From contig NZ_JAEKJZ010000006.1 of the NCBI RefSeq assembly GCF_017309185.1, positions 248,001 through 312,000 on the forward strand: a DNA stretch of 64,000 nucleotides, given 5' to 3'. The position numbers were made by a program, and so were the translations under genes. The stretch is from Roseibium aggregatum (GTDB taxonomy: Bacteria > Pseudomonadota > Alphaproteobacteria > Rhizobiales > Stappiaceae). The notes beneath the pieces were generated by a model. It was not told the DNA's origin. It saw only the letters and a list, made by a program, of their open reading frames with translations, and searched no databases. Of this stretch, positions 51,941-60,224 are shown piece after piece (the first letter of the stretch is position 1; the number at the start of each line of letters is the position of its first letter).

Positions 51941-51969
51941 CAAAAAGAAACCCGGAGCAGGGCTCCGGG
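51941..51969 (-). terminator. Terminator for the hypothetical gene at 52.0 kb
   Basis: CCCGGAGC (51951-51958) pairs with GCTCCGGG (51962-51969), 3 nt loop. On the minus strand a T-rich tail (complement of 51941-51950) follows. Confidence 0.85.
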
Positions 51970-52016
51970 CGTCAAGGTTTCCAGTGGTACATCTGGAGTT
52001 CGAAATCGAAAAAGAC

Positions 52017-52349
52017 CTATCGTTCGGTGTTCACCAGGTGTCCGGCGGATCGTTGCCGGGGAAGTGCCGCAGTCGCACGATAGGTATTTACGCCCGTGAC
52101 CGGTTCCGTTTGCCTGCGCAACCTTGTCTGAGGCTCACCGTCTCGGGTCGCGATCAGATGGGCGAGAAAAACGGAATTGGGACGGTAACGGGTGGTAAAG
52201 GCGTCGTGCTCGCGCTCCAGATCCGGCTGAACAGGAACGGGCAGATACGACGCGAACTCTTTCCGCGGGGCGGCGTCCGTCTCTCCCGATGAGGGACGTT
52301 TGCGCCTCACATTGGCACGATCTGCGGAAGTTACCGGGTTCACTCGCAC
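52017..52349 (-). CDS. Conserved hypothetical protein (FLAHLIAT-type)
   Basis: 110 residues. The core YRPNSVFLAHLIAT...GEPQTRLRRQTEP...AYRA-like end resembles a small alphaproteobacterial family that I know only as hypothetical. Proline- and arginine-rich, probably soluble. A strong terminator follows it, which supports expression. The GTG start is uncertain; another GTG lies 13 codons downstream. Confidence 0.6.
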   Translation of the reverse strand: MRVNPVTSADRANVRRKRPSSGETDAAPRKEFASYLPVPVQPDLEREHDAFTTRYRPNSVFLAHLIATRDGEPQTRLRRQTEPVTGVNTYRATAALPRQRSAGHLVNTER

Positions 52350-52914
52350 GTTTTAACGCCTCGTTGTTTCACAATGGCACGCTCTTGGCGGGCTTGCCTG
52401 AAACGTCGCAATGACCATGCCAATATAGGGAGGCGTTAACCTTTTGTCCGCAGAATTCGGGCATTTCGCCGGTAAAAAGTTAACAAATCGGCGTGCATCG
52501 GCACAAATCACGGGTCTCGCGCGGGTCGATTTTCCAGCTTGTGGGGCAGCGGAGAAGGCGCGCCGATTTTCCCGTCCATCTTACGGCCGGAGAGGGAACA
52601 GGGTTCCGGAACACCCAAAGTGCAGGAACCGTTTCAGCGTCAGTCAATCACTCAGGCTTACCTGTGGTTTCGGAAGTTTTTACTTCTTACCTTGGGTAAT
52701 CTATGTGGTCATACGTACGAAATCGGATGTTCTGGTTGTTTGTTGTGCGTATTTTGAGAAGTCACACCGGAAAAATACGGATAATATTGGCAATAATTCA
52801 ATCGAAAGCAGGTTTTACTTAGGTATTCAAACAGATTGTGGCCCGTGTTTTGTTCTCTATGATTCCAGATCAACCTGCATCCTGGCCGTATGGAATCAAC
52901 TGGAGGAGAGCTTG
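52350..52914. other. Long intergenic region with AT-rich core
   Basis: 565 bp without a convincing gene. GTTAACCTTTT (52435-52445) and AAAAAGTTAAC (52474-52484) form an imperfect 11 bp inverted repeat with one mismatch. From about 52660 to 52860 the base composition is clearly more AT-rich than the neighbouring genes. It probably includes the promoter of the small CxxC protein. Confidence 0.55.
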
Positions 52915-53169
52915 ATGAGTGCGAATTTCGCGGTCTCTGAAGCCTTCGGCGCCGAAAATTTTTTGACACTGGAAGATCTGGAAGACAGGAAATACAAACT
53001 CGTCGCGGTGTGCAATTGTTGCGGACAACGAACTTCCCTGACACCAAACCTCTGCATCGAGGAGCTCGGAAGGGCTTTTCCGGTTCACCTTCTCATCTCC
53101 AGGGGTGAACATCTGGGCACGAAGAACTGCAAACCGGACGACATGGTGCTGCATATTTCACAGGGCTGA
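52915..53169 (+). CDS. Small cysteine-rich hypothetical protein
   Basis: 84 residues from an ATG preceded by TGGAGGAGAG. CNCCGQRTSLTPNLCIEELG contains a CxxC knuckle and a third cysteine, and a fourth lies in KNCKPDDM, a plausible zinc-ribbon-like site. The frame is open for 157 codons upstream, but that part crosses the AT-rich intergenic region and lacks coding character. Unknown function. Confidence 0.65.
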   Translation: MSANFAVSEAFGAENFLTLEDLEDRKYKLVAVCNCCGQRTSLTPNLCIEELGRAFPVHLLISRGEHLGTKNCKPDDMVLHISQG

Positions 53170-53217
53170 AGTCCGCCGCTGTTCCGAACAACGCCGCGCT
53201 CACCGGTCCTGCAAGTC

Positions 53218-53850
53218 CTAAGGCTTAGCAATCAACAAAGGCAATTTGAAATCCCGCGGATGCAGCCTGCCGGCTGACAGCAGATACCGCAAGGTCAAGG
53301 CGATGGACATGGCATCGTCCAGGGCGTCGTGATGGCGCCGCGGCGACCCCTCGATCTGAAAATAGTCCGCCAGTTGGCCGCTGGTCGTTTTCTGAAGATC
53401 CGCATAGGGCATGCCCGCGTTCAGGAGCAGGCCGGACGCATTGCCGAAGCGGTGAGTCTGGATCGGCGGCGCGATTCCCTCGACGTAGCAACCGATCGCC
53501 AGGAGAGACAGTTCGTCCTTGCCCCAGGACCAGAAGTTGGCGCCTTCGGAAAACCGGTCGAACCGCTCGAGCGCTTCGGCAAGGCCGATGCCTTCCCTGT
53601 CGACCGCCTGCTGGCCGATGCCGGTCAGCTCCGTGAAATAGGGGTCGAGCCCTGCGTTCGCGCCAAACCTGTCTTTTGCCCGGATGAGAACCTGAAACGT
53701 TCCGGAGATCTCAAAACCGGGGTCGAGCGACAGCTTCACCGCCCCGATCTGGACAACGGAGGGGTCCGGGTCCAGAGGCCCGCACCATTGCCGCCGCATG
53801 GCGCCTTCCACGGTCAGGTATTCGCAGTCGAAGATGATGGCCTGATTCAT
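53218..53850 (-). CDS. DEDDh-type 3'-5' exonuclease (DnaQ-like fold)
   Basis: 210 residues. The first acidic motif is FDCEYL near residue 8, a middle region has NFWSWGKDELSLLAIGCY, and the end motif RRHHDALDDAMSIAL supplies His and Asp. These match the exonuclease-superfamily layout used in proofreading and RNA trimming. Single domain, cytosolic. The substrate (DNA or RNA) is not determined. Confidence 0.82.
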   Translation of the reverse strand: MNQAIIFDCEYLTVEGAMRRQWCGPLDPDPSVVQIGAVKLSLDPGFEISGTFQVLIRAKDRFGANAGLDPYFTELTGIGQQAVDREGIGLAEALERFDRFSEGANFWSWGKDELSLLAIGCYVEGIAPPIQTHRFGNASGLLLNAGMPYADLQKTTSGQLADYFQIEGSPRRHHDALDDAMSIALTLRYLLSAGRLHPRDFKLPLLIAKP

Positions 53851-53923
53851 GACGGCTTTTTATACCAATCGCGATCAACAGGCACCTGTCAGAGCGTGTT
53901 TGGTGTAAGCCGCCTGGGCGGCC

Positions 53924-53947
53924 GGTGCGGTTCCGGGGAACCGCACC
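53924..53947. other. Strong GC-rich hairpin before the exonuclease gene
   Basis: GGTGCGGTTCC / GGAACCGCACC, a perfect palindromic stem with a minimal loop, located between the RTX gene stop and the exonuclease start on the minus strand. No T tail. It could stop transcription of the spondin-RTX gene with help from rho. Confidence 0.55.
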
Positions 53948-53961
53948 GAACCTAGTGATCG

Positions 53962-55245
53962 TCAGGCGAACAGGAAGTCGCTTTCCTCAAGCGAGTCGAT
54001 GCTGGTGCGCGCGAGATAAAGGCTGCCGTCCGCGCCGAAGTCGAGGCTGACGCCGTGGCCATGCTCCTCGGCCAGTTGCAGGAGATCGGCGAAGTCGTCG
54101 ACGCCTTCCACATCGATGAAGAGCCGGTCATCGCCCTTGCGGTCGAAATCGCCGATGTGATCGTGGCCGTCACCGGCGACGAAAACGAAGGTGTCGTTGC
54201 CGCGCCCGCCGAAGAGATAGTCCCGGCCTGTGCCGCCGCCGATCGTGTCGTCGCCGCTGCCACCGGAAATCCAGTCCCGGCCCTCACCGCCATTGAGCAG
54301 ATCGTCGCCCTTGCCGCCAAGAAGCTTGTCGCGTCCGGCTCCGCCGTCGATGCGGTCGTCTCCCGAACCGCCGACGAGGTAGTCCCGGCCGTTACCGCCG
54401 TTGATTTCATCGTCGCCGCGTCCGCCGAAGATCCTGTCGTTGCCATCCTCGCCGTTCAGGACATCCCAGCCGCTTCGGCCGAAGATAAGGTCGTTGCCGT
54501 CGCCGGCATTGACGATGTCGTCGGAGCGCGAGCCGGAGATAAAGTCGCGGCGATCCGACCCCTCCGTGCGTTCGACGGTGTTGATGTGCACGGTGGCGAT
54601 CTCCGCATCCGGGCGGGTGAAGTCGGCCGCCACCGGGTCGACGATTTCACCGAAAGCGTTGGTCGCGCCCAGAATGCCCTGGTTGCCTCCCGGATTGCCA
54701 AGAGATCCGTTGAATCCCACATGCAGATCGACGACACCGCCTTCGGTGGCACCGGTATTCGGGCTGGACTGTCCGATCAGGGGAACGTCGGAAGCCTGTT
54801 CGGAGTTCACTTCCGTTCCGGCGTCGTAGACGTTGGAGCCGGCGAACTTGATGGTCTGTTCGCCGAGAAAGCGGCCGGTGCCGCTGAACAGCTTGAGCGG
54901 GTCGGCGGTTCCCACGAAGGCATCGTTCGACGGCAGCACCATGGCCCCGAGCACCGCATAGGCATTCAGGCTCCCGTTGACGTGAACGGTTGTGGAAACG
55001 ACCTGGCCGGGCCGGATCGGTGCGCCGCCGGCGACCGCCGTCTGGGCGCCTGCGGAGGCAGCCGCCAATTCCGCGCCGAGCGGTGCGAAATTGCCGTCTT
55101 CGGCCAAAGCTTCCAGGCCGGCTGACGCTGCCTGGCCCTTTTCGAACAGGTCGAAAGCGCCATCGTGAAAACCTGCGAAGAACGGTGTCAGATACGTGCC
55201 GCCGTCCCCTGCCTCGTTCTTGACTGAAATTCTTAGTTCGGTCAT
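53962..55245 (-). CDS. Secreted spondin-domain protein with RTX repeats
   Basis: About 427 residues, acidic, no Sec signal. The N-terminal region (about 1-200) with GGTYLTPFFAGFHDGAFDLFEKG and similar parts resembles bacterial spondin_N domains. From about 235 to 352 run around a dozen RTX nonapeptides of the form GGxGxDxLx, expected to bind calcium. The C-terminal tail ends with LEESDFLFA, a hydrophobic type I secretion-like end. Export by a type I secretion system is expected from family knowledge, but no such genes are adjacent. Possible surface adhesion role. Confidence 0.85.
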   Translation of the reverse strand: MTELRISVKNEAGDGGTYLTPFFAGFHDGAFDLFEKGQAASAGLEALAEDGNFAPLGAELAAASAGAQTAVAGGAPIRPGQVVSTTVHVNGSLNAYAVLGAMVLPSNDAFVGTADPLKLFSGTGRFLGEQTIKFAGSNVYDAGTEVNSEQASDVPLIGQSSPNTGATEGGVVDLHVGFNGSLGNPGGNQGILGATNAFGEIVDPVAADFTRPDAEIATVHINTVERTEGSDRRDFISGSRSDDIVNAGDGNDLIFGRSGWDVLNGEDGNDRIFGGRGDDEINGGNGRDYLVGGSGDDRIDGGAGRDKLLGGKGDDLLNGGEGRDWISGGSGDDTIGGGTGRDYLFGGRGNDTFVFVAGDGHDHIGDFDRKGDDRLFIDVEGVDDFADLLQLAEEHGHGVSLDFGADGSLYLARTSIDSLEESDFLFA

Positions 55246-55429
55246 CTGCCGTCTCCTCGACATGTTGTTCAACACCACGAGGGGTAGAAATGCAGGCGAT
55301 CACGAACAACTCGCGTTTTGTCATTTCACGGCATCGTCAGAACCGATGAACAGGTCGTGGTAACGCGGTTTTGTCTTTGGCTCCAAAGGCGGCGATTCGC
55401 ATTGCGCGACCGGAACGTTTCGAACCTCG

Positions 55430-55464
55430 AAAAACAAAAAAACGCGGCCCCGAAGAGCCGCGTT
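55430..55464 (-). terminator. Terminator of rpmI-rplT
   Basis: AACGCGGC (55441-55448) with GCCGCGTT (55457-55464). Read on the minus strand it is followed by TTTTTTTG (complement of 55430-55440). Confidence 0.92.
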
Positions 55465-55490
55465 CCGGAAATTCGAATTGGGGCCCTGCC

Positions 55491-55850
55491 TTAAGCGGCG
55501 AGCGCGCCCTGTGCCTTGTCGACCAGCGCCTTGAAGGCATCCGGCTGGTTGATGGCGAGGTCGGACAGAACCTTGCGGTCGACTTCGACGCCGGCCTTGT
55601 TCAGACCGTCGATGAAACGGCCGTAGGTCAGGCCGTGCTGGCGGGTGGCCGCGTTGATGCGCTGGATCCAGAGCGAACGGAAGTTACGCTTCTTGGCCTT
55701 GCGGTCGCGGTAAGCGTACTGGCCGGCTTTCTCGACCGCCTGCTTGGCAACGCGGATGGTATTCTTGCGGCGGCCGTAGTAACCCTTGGCGGCCTTCAAA
55801 ACTTTCTTGTGACGTGCGTGGGCGGTAACGCCCCTTTTGACGCGTGACAT
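55491..55850 (-). CDS. rplT: 50S ribosomal protein L20
   Basis: 119 residues. SRVKRGVTAHARHKKVLK is the standard start, followed by the YYGRRKNTIRVAKQAVEK and RNFRSLWIQRINAA motifs. L20 binds 23S rRNA early in assembly. It lies 27 bp after rpmI. The pheST genes usually downstream are not here; a terminator and the RTX gene follow instead. Confidence 0.98.
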   Translation of the reverse strand: MSRVKRGVTAHARHKKVLKAAKGYYGRRKNTIRVAKQAVEKAGQYAYRDRKAKKRNFRSLWIQRINAATRQHGLTYGRFIDGLNKAGVEVDRKVLSDLAINQPDAFKALVDKAQGALAA

Positions 55851-55877
55851 CTTGGGTGATCTCCTTGGGGGCTGGCG

Positions 55878-56075
55878 TTATGCGTACGGCAGGAACTGCT
55901 TCACGATCTTTGCATCCTGATCGCTCAGCGTGGTGGTGCCACGAGCGTTGCGGATGAACTTGTTCGTGCGCTTGATCATGCCATGGCGCTTGCCGGCCTG
56001 CGCGGTTTTCACCTTGCCGGTCGCAGTCACTTTAAAGCGCTTCTTGGCGCCGGACTTCGTCTTCAGCTTGGGCAT
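55878..56075 (-). CDS. rpmI: 50S ribosomal protein L35
   Basis: 65 residues: PKLKTKSGAKKRFKVTATGK at the start and KQFLPYA at the end identify L35. The ATG before PKLKT has GGAAAGGA upstream; a longer frame adds non-conserved residues. infC is not adjacent, so the usual infC-rpmI-rplT string is broken. Cytosolic, ribosomal. Confidence 0.97.
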   Translation of the reverse strand: MPKLKTKSGAKKRFKVTATGKVKTAQAGKRHGMIKRTNKFIRNARGTTTLSDQDAKIVKQFLPYA

Positions 56076-56311
56076 TTTGCATCCTTTCCTTGGTGCAATC
56101 GTCAAAGGACGACTGCTCTTTTGTTGGTGCATTCAGAGCCGACACGGCATGCCCTAACTTTTCGCGGGAGGTCCTGCATCAGAATGCAGAAATACGGCCC
56201 ACGACGAGCCGGACGACTCTGGACCGGGCGCTTATATGGGAGCCTGCCCGGGAATGCAACCGGAATCCGCGCTGTTTGCCAGAAACCCGCGCGGACACCG
56301 GGTCGCTTAGG

Positions 56312-56926
56312 TTACGCCGCCAGCCGGCATTCTTCCTTGGCCGCTTCCACGCGCGCCGCGGCGGTTTCGGGGTCGGCGACGGTGCCCTGGGCCGAAATGA
56401 AGCGGATGTCCTGAATGCCGAGGAAGGACAGCAGGAAATTCAGGTAAGGCTGCACGAAATTCGCCGCCGCGAAGGGCTGGCCTTCCAGATAGCCCTCGGC
56501 GCCATAGGTGCCGACGACAACCGCCCGCCGTGTCCTGACGAGGCCGCTGAACGCCTCGCCGTCATAAGAAAAGGTATGTCCGACCCGCACGATCTGGTCG
56601 ATCCAGGCCTTTAGTGCCGCGGGAACGCCGAAATTGTAGATTGGCGTGGCGATCAGGAGCGTGTCCGCTTCCTGTAACTCGGCGATGAGCGTGTCGGACA
56701 GAGCGGTCGCCTGCCTGAGGTCCGCGGGCAGGTCCGTTTCCGGAAAATAGAACCCTTCAATCGTTTTCTGGCTGATGAGCGGGATTGAGCCGTCGGCAAC
56801 CTGGCGGGTGACGACCCGGCAATCGCCATGTTTTTCCCTGAAACAGGTCTCGAAATGATCCGCTATCGCGGTGGAATGCGAGCCGTCGCTCCGGGAACTG
56901 GAATTGATACGCAGAAGCAAGGTCAT
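56312..56926 (-). CDS. azoR: FMN-dependent NADH-azoreductase (second copy)
   Basis: 204 residues of classical AzoR type. INSSSRSDGSHSTAIAD is the FMN phosphate loop, IATPIYNFGVPAALKAWID the signature, and GTYGAEGY the glycine-rich loop. It reduces quinones and azo dyes with NADH. It is more like enterobacterial AzoR than the copy at 31.2 kb. Divergent from a LysR gene that probably controls it. Confidence 0.92.
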   Translation of the reverse strand: MTLLLRINSSSRSDGSHSTAIADHFETCFREKHGDCRVVTRQVADGSIPLISQKTIEGFYFPETDLPADLRQATALSDTLIAELQEADTLLIATPIYNFGVPAALKAWIDQIVRVGHTFSYDGEAFSGLVRTRRAVVVGTYGAEGYLEGQPFAAANFVQPYLNFLLSFLGIQDIRFISAQGTVADPETAAARVEAAKEECRLAA

Positions 56927-56960
56927 GTGGGAACCTCCGTTGAGTGACGGCTTAGAGATA

Positions 56961-56981
56961 TTTCTGCGTGTCTTTCAGAAA
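56961..56981. promoter_or_regulatory. LysR-type palindrome between azoR and lysR genes
   Basis: TTTCTG-N9-CAGAAA (56961-56966, 56976-56981), a perfect inverted repeat containing the T-N11-A pattern of LysR operators, in the 96 bp divergent region. Confidence 0.55.
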
Positions 56982-57022
56982 AACGGCTTATCCCGCAGCG
57001 TAATCGTGCATATCTTGCAGGA

Positions 57023-57940
57023 ATGGAAATTCAATCTCTCAAAACCGTTCTGCTCGTGCGCGATCTCGGCAGCATCGCCGGAGCCGCCCGCGCGCTTGAG
57101 GTGGATGCCTCCAGCGTGTCCCGTGTTCTGGCAAGTGTCGAACGGGAGCTCGGCCTGCGGCTGTTTCAGCGTAGCACCCGGAAACTCTCGCTGACGGAGG
57201 AAGGCGAGCGCTATCTGAACCGGGTCGCTCCCCTGATCGAGGATCTGGAGGCAGCGCGCGAGGCGGCCTCCTCGAAGGATGTCTCACCGCGTGGCACCTT
57301 GCGGGTGACGGCGTCCGTGGCTTTTTCGCAAGAGTTCTTCGTGCCGCTCCTGCCGCGGTTTCAGGAGATGTATCCCGATCTCTCCGTTGAGCTGTTTCCC
57401 TCCGACAGCAATCTCGACCTCCTGGCGGAAGGGCTCGACGTGGCGATCCGGCTCGCCGCCGCGCCGAAGGGCGATCTGATTTCGACGAAACTGGCCGAGA
57501 CGCGCTACCGGGTGGTCGCGGCGCCGGAGTATCTGGAGTGCGCCGGTCCCGTGATCGATCCCCGGGATCTCGTGGACATGAATTGCCTGCGTTTCGCCCT
57601 GCCGAATTTCCGGAGCGTTTGGCGCTTCCGGAAACCGGGCGAAGAGCCGTTCGCGGTGGAGGTTTCCGGAAAGACGGTCATCTCCAGCGCCGCGTCGCTG
57701 CGGGAGGCCGCTCGTCTCGGGATGGGAGCGGCCCTTCTGCCTGACTGGCTGATCGGGGGGGATCTTGCGAATGGCCGGCTGGTAAACCTCTTTCCGGACT
57801 ACGAGTGCGCGGCGGCGGATTTCGAAACCGCCGCCTGGATCCTCTATCCGAGCAAAAGCTACCTCCCGCGCAAGGTGCGGGTCTTGATCGATTTTCTGAA
57901 AGCAGAGATGACCGGCCTGAAAAACCGGACGGCGCTGTAG
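57023..57940 (+). CDS. LysR-family transcriptional regulator
   Basis: 305 residues. The N-terminal winged helix-turn-helix (1-60) contains GSIAGAARALEVDASSVSR in a LysR layout, and the C-terminal effector domain (about 88-295) has a periplasmic-binding-protein fold. It resembles the subgroup regulating quinone/azo reductases. It most likely senses an electrophile or quinone and activates the divergent azoreductase gene; this is inferred from position. Confidence 0.92.
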   Translation: MEIQSLKTVLLVRDLGSIAGAARALEVDASSVSRVLASVERELGLRLFQRSTRKLSLTEEGERYLNRVAPLIEDLEAAREAASSKDVSPRGTLRVTASVAFSQEFFVPLLPRFQEMYPDLSVELFPSDSNLDLLAEGLDVAIRLAAAPKGDLISTKLAETRYRVVAAPEYLECAGPVIDPRDLVDMNCLRFALPNFRSVWRFRKPGEEPFAVEVSGKTVISSAASLREAARLGMGAALLPDWLIGGDLANGRLVNLFPDYECAAADFETAAWILYPSKSYLPRKVRVLIDFLKAEMTGLKNRTAL

Positions 57941-57982
57941 GCGGGAAGCGGCTTAACGTCAGCCACTCCGCCCGATCGCCGC

Positions 57983-58975
57983 TCAGGCGTTCACGTCGAC
58001 CACGACGCGGCCCTTTACCTGACCCTTCAGGATATCGGCGCCCAGTTTGGGAAGGTCTTCCAGGGTGGCCGGCTGGATGATCTTTTCAAGCTTTTCCATC
58101 GGCAGGTCCCTGGCCAGCCGCTCCCAGGCGCGCAGGCGGGCGTCATAGGGTTTCATGACGCTGTCGATGCCTAAGAGATTGACGCCGCGCAGCAGGAACG
58201 GAATGACGGTTGCCGGAAGCGCGGCGCCTCCGGCCAGGCCGACCGCCGCAACGGAGGCGCCGTATTTCATCTGGCCGAGAACTCTTGCCAGCATGGCACC
58301 GCCGACGGCATCGACGCAGCCTGCCCAGGTTTCGGCTTCGAGGGGGCGCTTGACCGTCTCGGCGACATCGTCGCGGGGAACGATGCGACTCGCGCCAAGG
58401 GATTTGAGATACTCCCAGGTGCTTTCGCGGCCGGTCACCGCGGCGACCTCATAGTCGAGGTTGGACAGGATCGCGGTGGCGACGGAGCCGACCCCGCCGG
58501 CCGCGCCCGTGACCAGAACCGGCCCGTTCTCGGGGGTCAAACCGTGTTCTTCCAGGGCCATGACTGCAAGCATGGCGGTGAACCCCGCCGTGCCGATGGC
58601 CATGGCGTTCCGCGTTGTCAGGCCGTCGGGAAGCGGCACCAGCCATTCGCCCTTGACGCAGGCCTTCTGAGCGTATCCGCCCCACCAGACCTCGCCGACC
58701 CGCCAGCCGGTGAGCACGACCTTGTCGCCGGGTTTGTACCAGTCGTCGGAGGATTCTTCGACCGTTCCCGCGAAGTCGATGCCCGGCACATGGGGATAGG
58801 TTTTGACGAGGCCGCCGCCGGGGCCGATGCACAGACCGTCCTTGTAGTTAAGAGTCGAATACTCCACGGCGACGGTGACATTGCCGTCCGGCAGGCGGGT
58901 TTCTTCGATCTCCTGCACGGAGGCGTGGGTCTTGCCGTCTTCATCCTTGTCGACGATGAGCGCTTTGAATGTCAT
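57983..58975 (-). CDS. acuI: Acrylyl-CoA reductase (NADPH), AcuI type
   Basis: 330 residues, a zinc-independent medium-chain reductase. STLNYKDGLCIGPGGGLVK, HVPGIDFAGTVEES and LVTGAAGGVGSVATAIL (NADPH loop) match the AcuI/YhdH group. AcuI reduces toxic acrylyl-CoA to propionyl-CoA, important in DMSP and 3-hydroxypropionate metabolism of marine bacteria. No DMSP lyase or dimethylsulfoniopropionate gene is adjacent. Divergent from a GntR regulator with shared operators. Confidence 0.88.
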   Translation of the reverse strand: MTFKALIVDKDEDGKTHASVQEIEETRLPDGNVTVAVEYSTLNYKDGLCIGPGGGLVKTYPHVPGIDFAGTVEESSDDWYKPGDKVVLTGWRVGEVWWGGYAQKACVKGEWLVPLPDGLTTRNAMAIGTAGFTAMLAVMALEEHGLTPENGPVLVTGAAGGVGSVATAILSNLDYEVAAVTGRESTWEYLKSLGASRIVPRDDVAETVKRPLEAETWAGCVDAVGGAMLARVLGQMKYGASVAAVGLAGGAALPATVIPFLLRGVNLLGIDSVMKPYDARLRAWERLARDLPMEKLEKIIQPATLEDLPKLGADILKGQVKGRVVVDVNA

Positions 58976-59046
58976 GAGAAATCCTCCGAAAATCCGTGGA
59001 TCCGTCTGGCCGGTCCCTGTCTCTTAAGCTGCGGTCGGGCGGTGAA

Positions 59047-59076
59047 AATGTCAAACATTTAATTGTCAGACATTTG
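59047..59076. promoter_or_regulatory. Tandem GntR/FadR-type operators
   Basis: Two copies, TGTCAAACATTT (59049-59060) and TGTCAGACATTT (59064-59075), lie 15 bp apart. Each centre fits the FadR-subfamily pattern GT-N3-AC. They sit between acuI and the GntR gene and are likely bound by the encoded regulator. Confidence 0.65.
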
Positions 59077-59148
59077 TTTATTTGAATTGACCGTCCTTTT
59101 AGGTGGGATTACGATTTAGGCTCAGTCATGCATTTCAGGGAGACCGCC

Positions 59149-59880
59149 TTGGCGATCGAATTCGAGACCATCCGCAAAGAAGGCCTGTCCGTGCAGATCG
59201 CCAACGCTATCCGCGACGCCATCCTGGGAGGGCGCCTCAGCGGGGAAGAGAAGCTTCCGAGCGAGGCGGAACTTGCGGAAAGGTTCGGCGTCTCCCGTTC
59301 GACGGTGCGCGAAGCGCTCAAGAGGCTGGCGGCTCAGAATCTGATCCGCAGCGAGCGAGGCTCGTCGGGCGGTGCCTTCGTCAACCGGCTCACCTGGGAA
59401 GAGGCCAAAGCCGACCTGGTGACGACGACGCGGCTCCTGATCGGCATGAACGGCATTCCTTTCGAGGATGCGATCGAGGCCCGGTTCGCGCTCGAAGCCG
59501 CGGCCTTGCCGCTGGCGGCGAAAAACGCGACGGACAGCCAATTGTCAGAAATGCGCCGGGAAATCGGTTGCCAGAACGATCCGGCAACGAATGACGAGGA
59601 CTTCTGTGGCTCGGATGTGCGCTTTCACTCCGCCATCGCCGAGGCGAGCGGCAACCCTCTGCTTGCCTTTCAGCTTTCGGCAGCGTTCGAGGCCATGCAG
59701 CCCTTGATGAACATGCTGGTCTACCGCCTGCGCGACCGGGAACGGATTGTCCGCTTCCACCGGGCGCTCGCGGATGCCCTGGAGAGACAGGACGGCTCTC
59801 TTGCGGCCGCGCATCTGGAGGAATTGTGGGCCTACACAAGGGAACTGGCCGCGCAGCGGCGCGAGCCCAGGCCTGACTAA
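59149..59880 (+). CDS. GntR-family regulator, FadR/FCD subfamily
   Basis: About 243 residues from a TTG preceded by AGGGAGA; an ATG seven codons upstream is the alternative. The winged HTH (about 5-75) has KLPSEAELAERFGVSRSTVRE, followed by an FCD ligand domain with the metal-binding pattern (EARFALEAAA, DVRFHSAIAEASGN, FHRALADALE). It is divergent from acuI with tandem operators between. Probable ligand is an acid or CoA-related metabolite, unproved. Confidence 0.92.
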   Translation: MAIEFETIRKEGLSVQIANAIRDAILGGRLSGEEKLPSEAELAERFGVSRSTVREALKRLAAQNLIRSERGSSGGAFVNRLTWEEAKADLVTTTRLLIGMNGIPFEDAIEARFALEAAALPLAAKNATDSQLSEMRREIGCQNDPATNDEDFCGSDVRFHSAIAEASGNPLLAFQLSAAFEAMQPLMNMLVYRLRDRERIVRFHRALADALERQDGSLAAAHLEELWAYTRELAAQRREPRPD

Positions 59881-59967
59881 TCGAGCCTTCCTCCGGCAAC
59901 AGAAAAGCGTGAACGGACCGCCGCGCCGCAAAAGTGACGCTGCGGCATTGCGCTGAATACTCCTAAA

Positions 59968-59980
59968 GTCTAATATAGAC
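59968..59980. promoter_or_regulatory. GTCTA-N3-TAGAC palindrome
   Basis: A perfect 5 bp inverted repeat (GTCTA ATA TAGAC) in the region upstream of the 48-residue peptide gene; a possible operator. Confidence 0.35.
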
Positions 59981-60058
59981 GAAAGTCGAATTCGATTCGG
60001 CGTTGGTGCCATGGCGGCGAGGATCCTGCCATGGCTGATGCGTTTAGGGAGAAACGCC

Positions 60059-60205
60059 ATGAAGTTCTGGAGCCTTGCCTTCGTTGTCGCCTTTCTTGCC
60101 GGAGCGGCGGCGACCAAAGCCACAAACGCAAGCCATGAACTGGCCGAGGTCGGTGCGCATTCCGGCGTCCCGGTCACCACCCTGCATACCCCGGTGACGC
60201 CCTGA
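60059..60205 (+). CDS. 48-residue exported peptide
   Basis: Short frame with a good GGGAGA Shine-Dalgarno. MKFWSLAFVVAFLAGAAATK is a clear signal peptide and leaves about 26 mature residues rich in Thr, Val and Pro. No family recognised. It lies between the GntR gene and the convergent permease gene. Function unknown. Confidence 0.55.
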   Translation: MKFWSLAFVVAFLAGAAATKATNASHELAEVGAHSGVPVTTLHTPVTP

Positions 60206-60224
60206 GACGAGCTACGCAACTTCT

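Noticed and set aside
51467..51943. 158-codon minus-strand frame overlapping the hypothetical gene
   Set aside because: It is an alternative frame rich in Arg/Pro/His without a ribosome site; the overlapping frame starting near 51801 has a proper GGAGA.
52369..52386. Sigma-54-like promoter (TGGCACG then TGGC)
   Set aside because: The -12 element deviates from TTGC, and no matching gene starts at the expected distance.
52444..52914. N-terminal extension of the small CxxC protein to 241 codons
   Set aside because: The extension runs through AT-rich intergenic sequence with no domain character, and a good ribosome site precedes the internal ATG.
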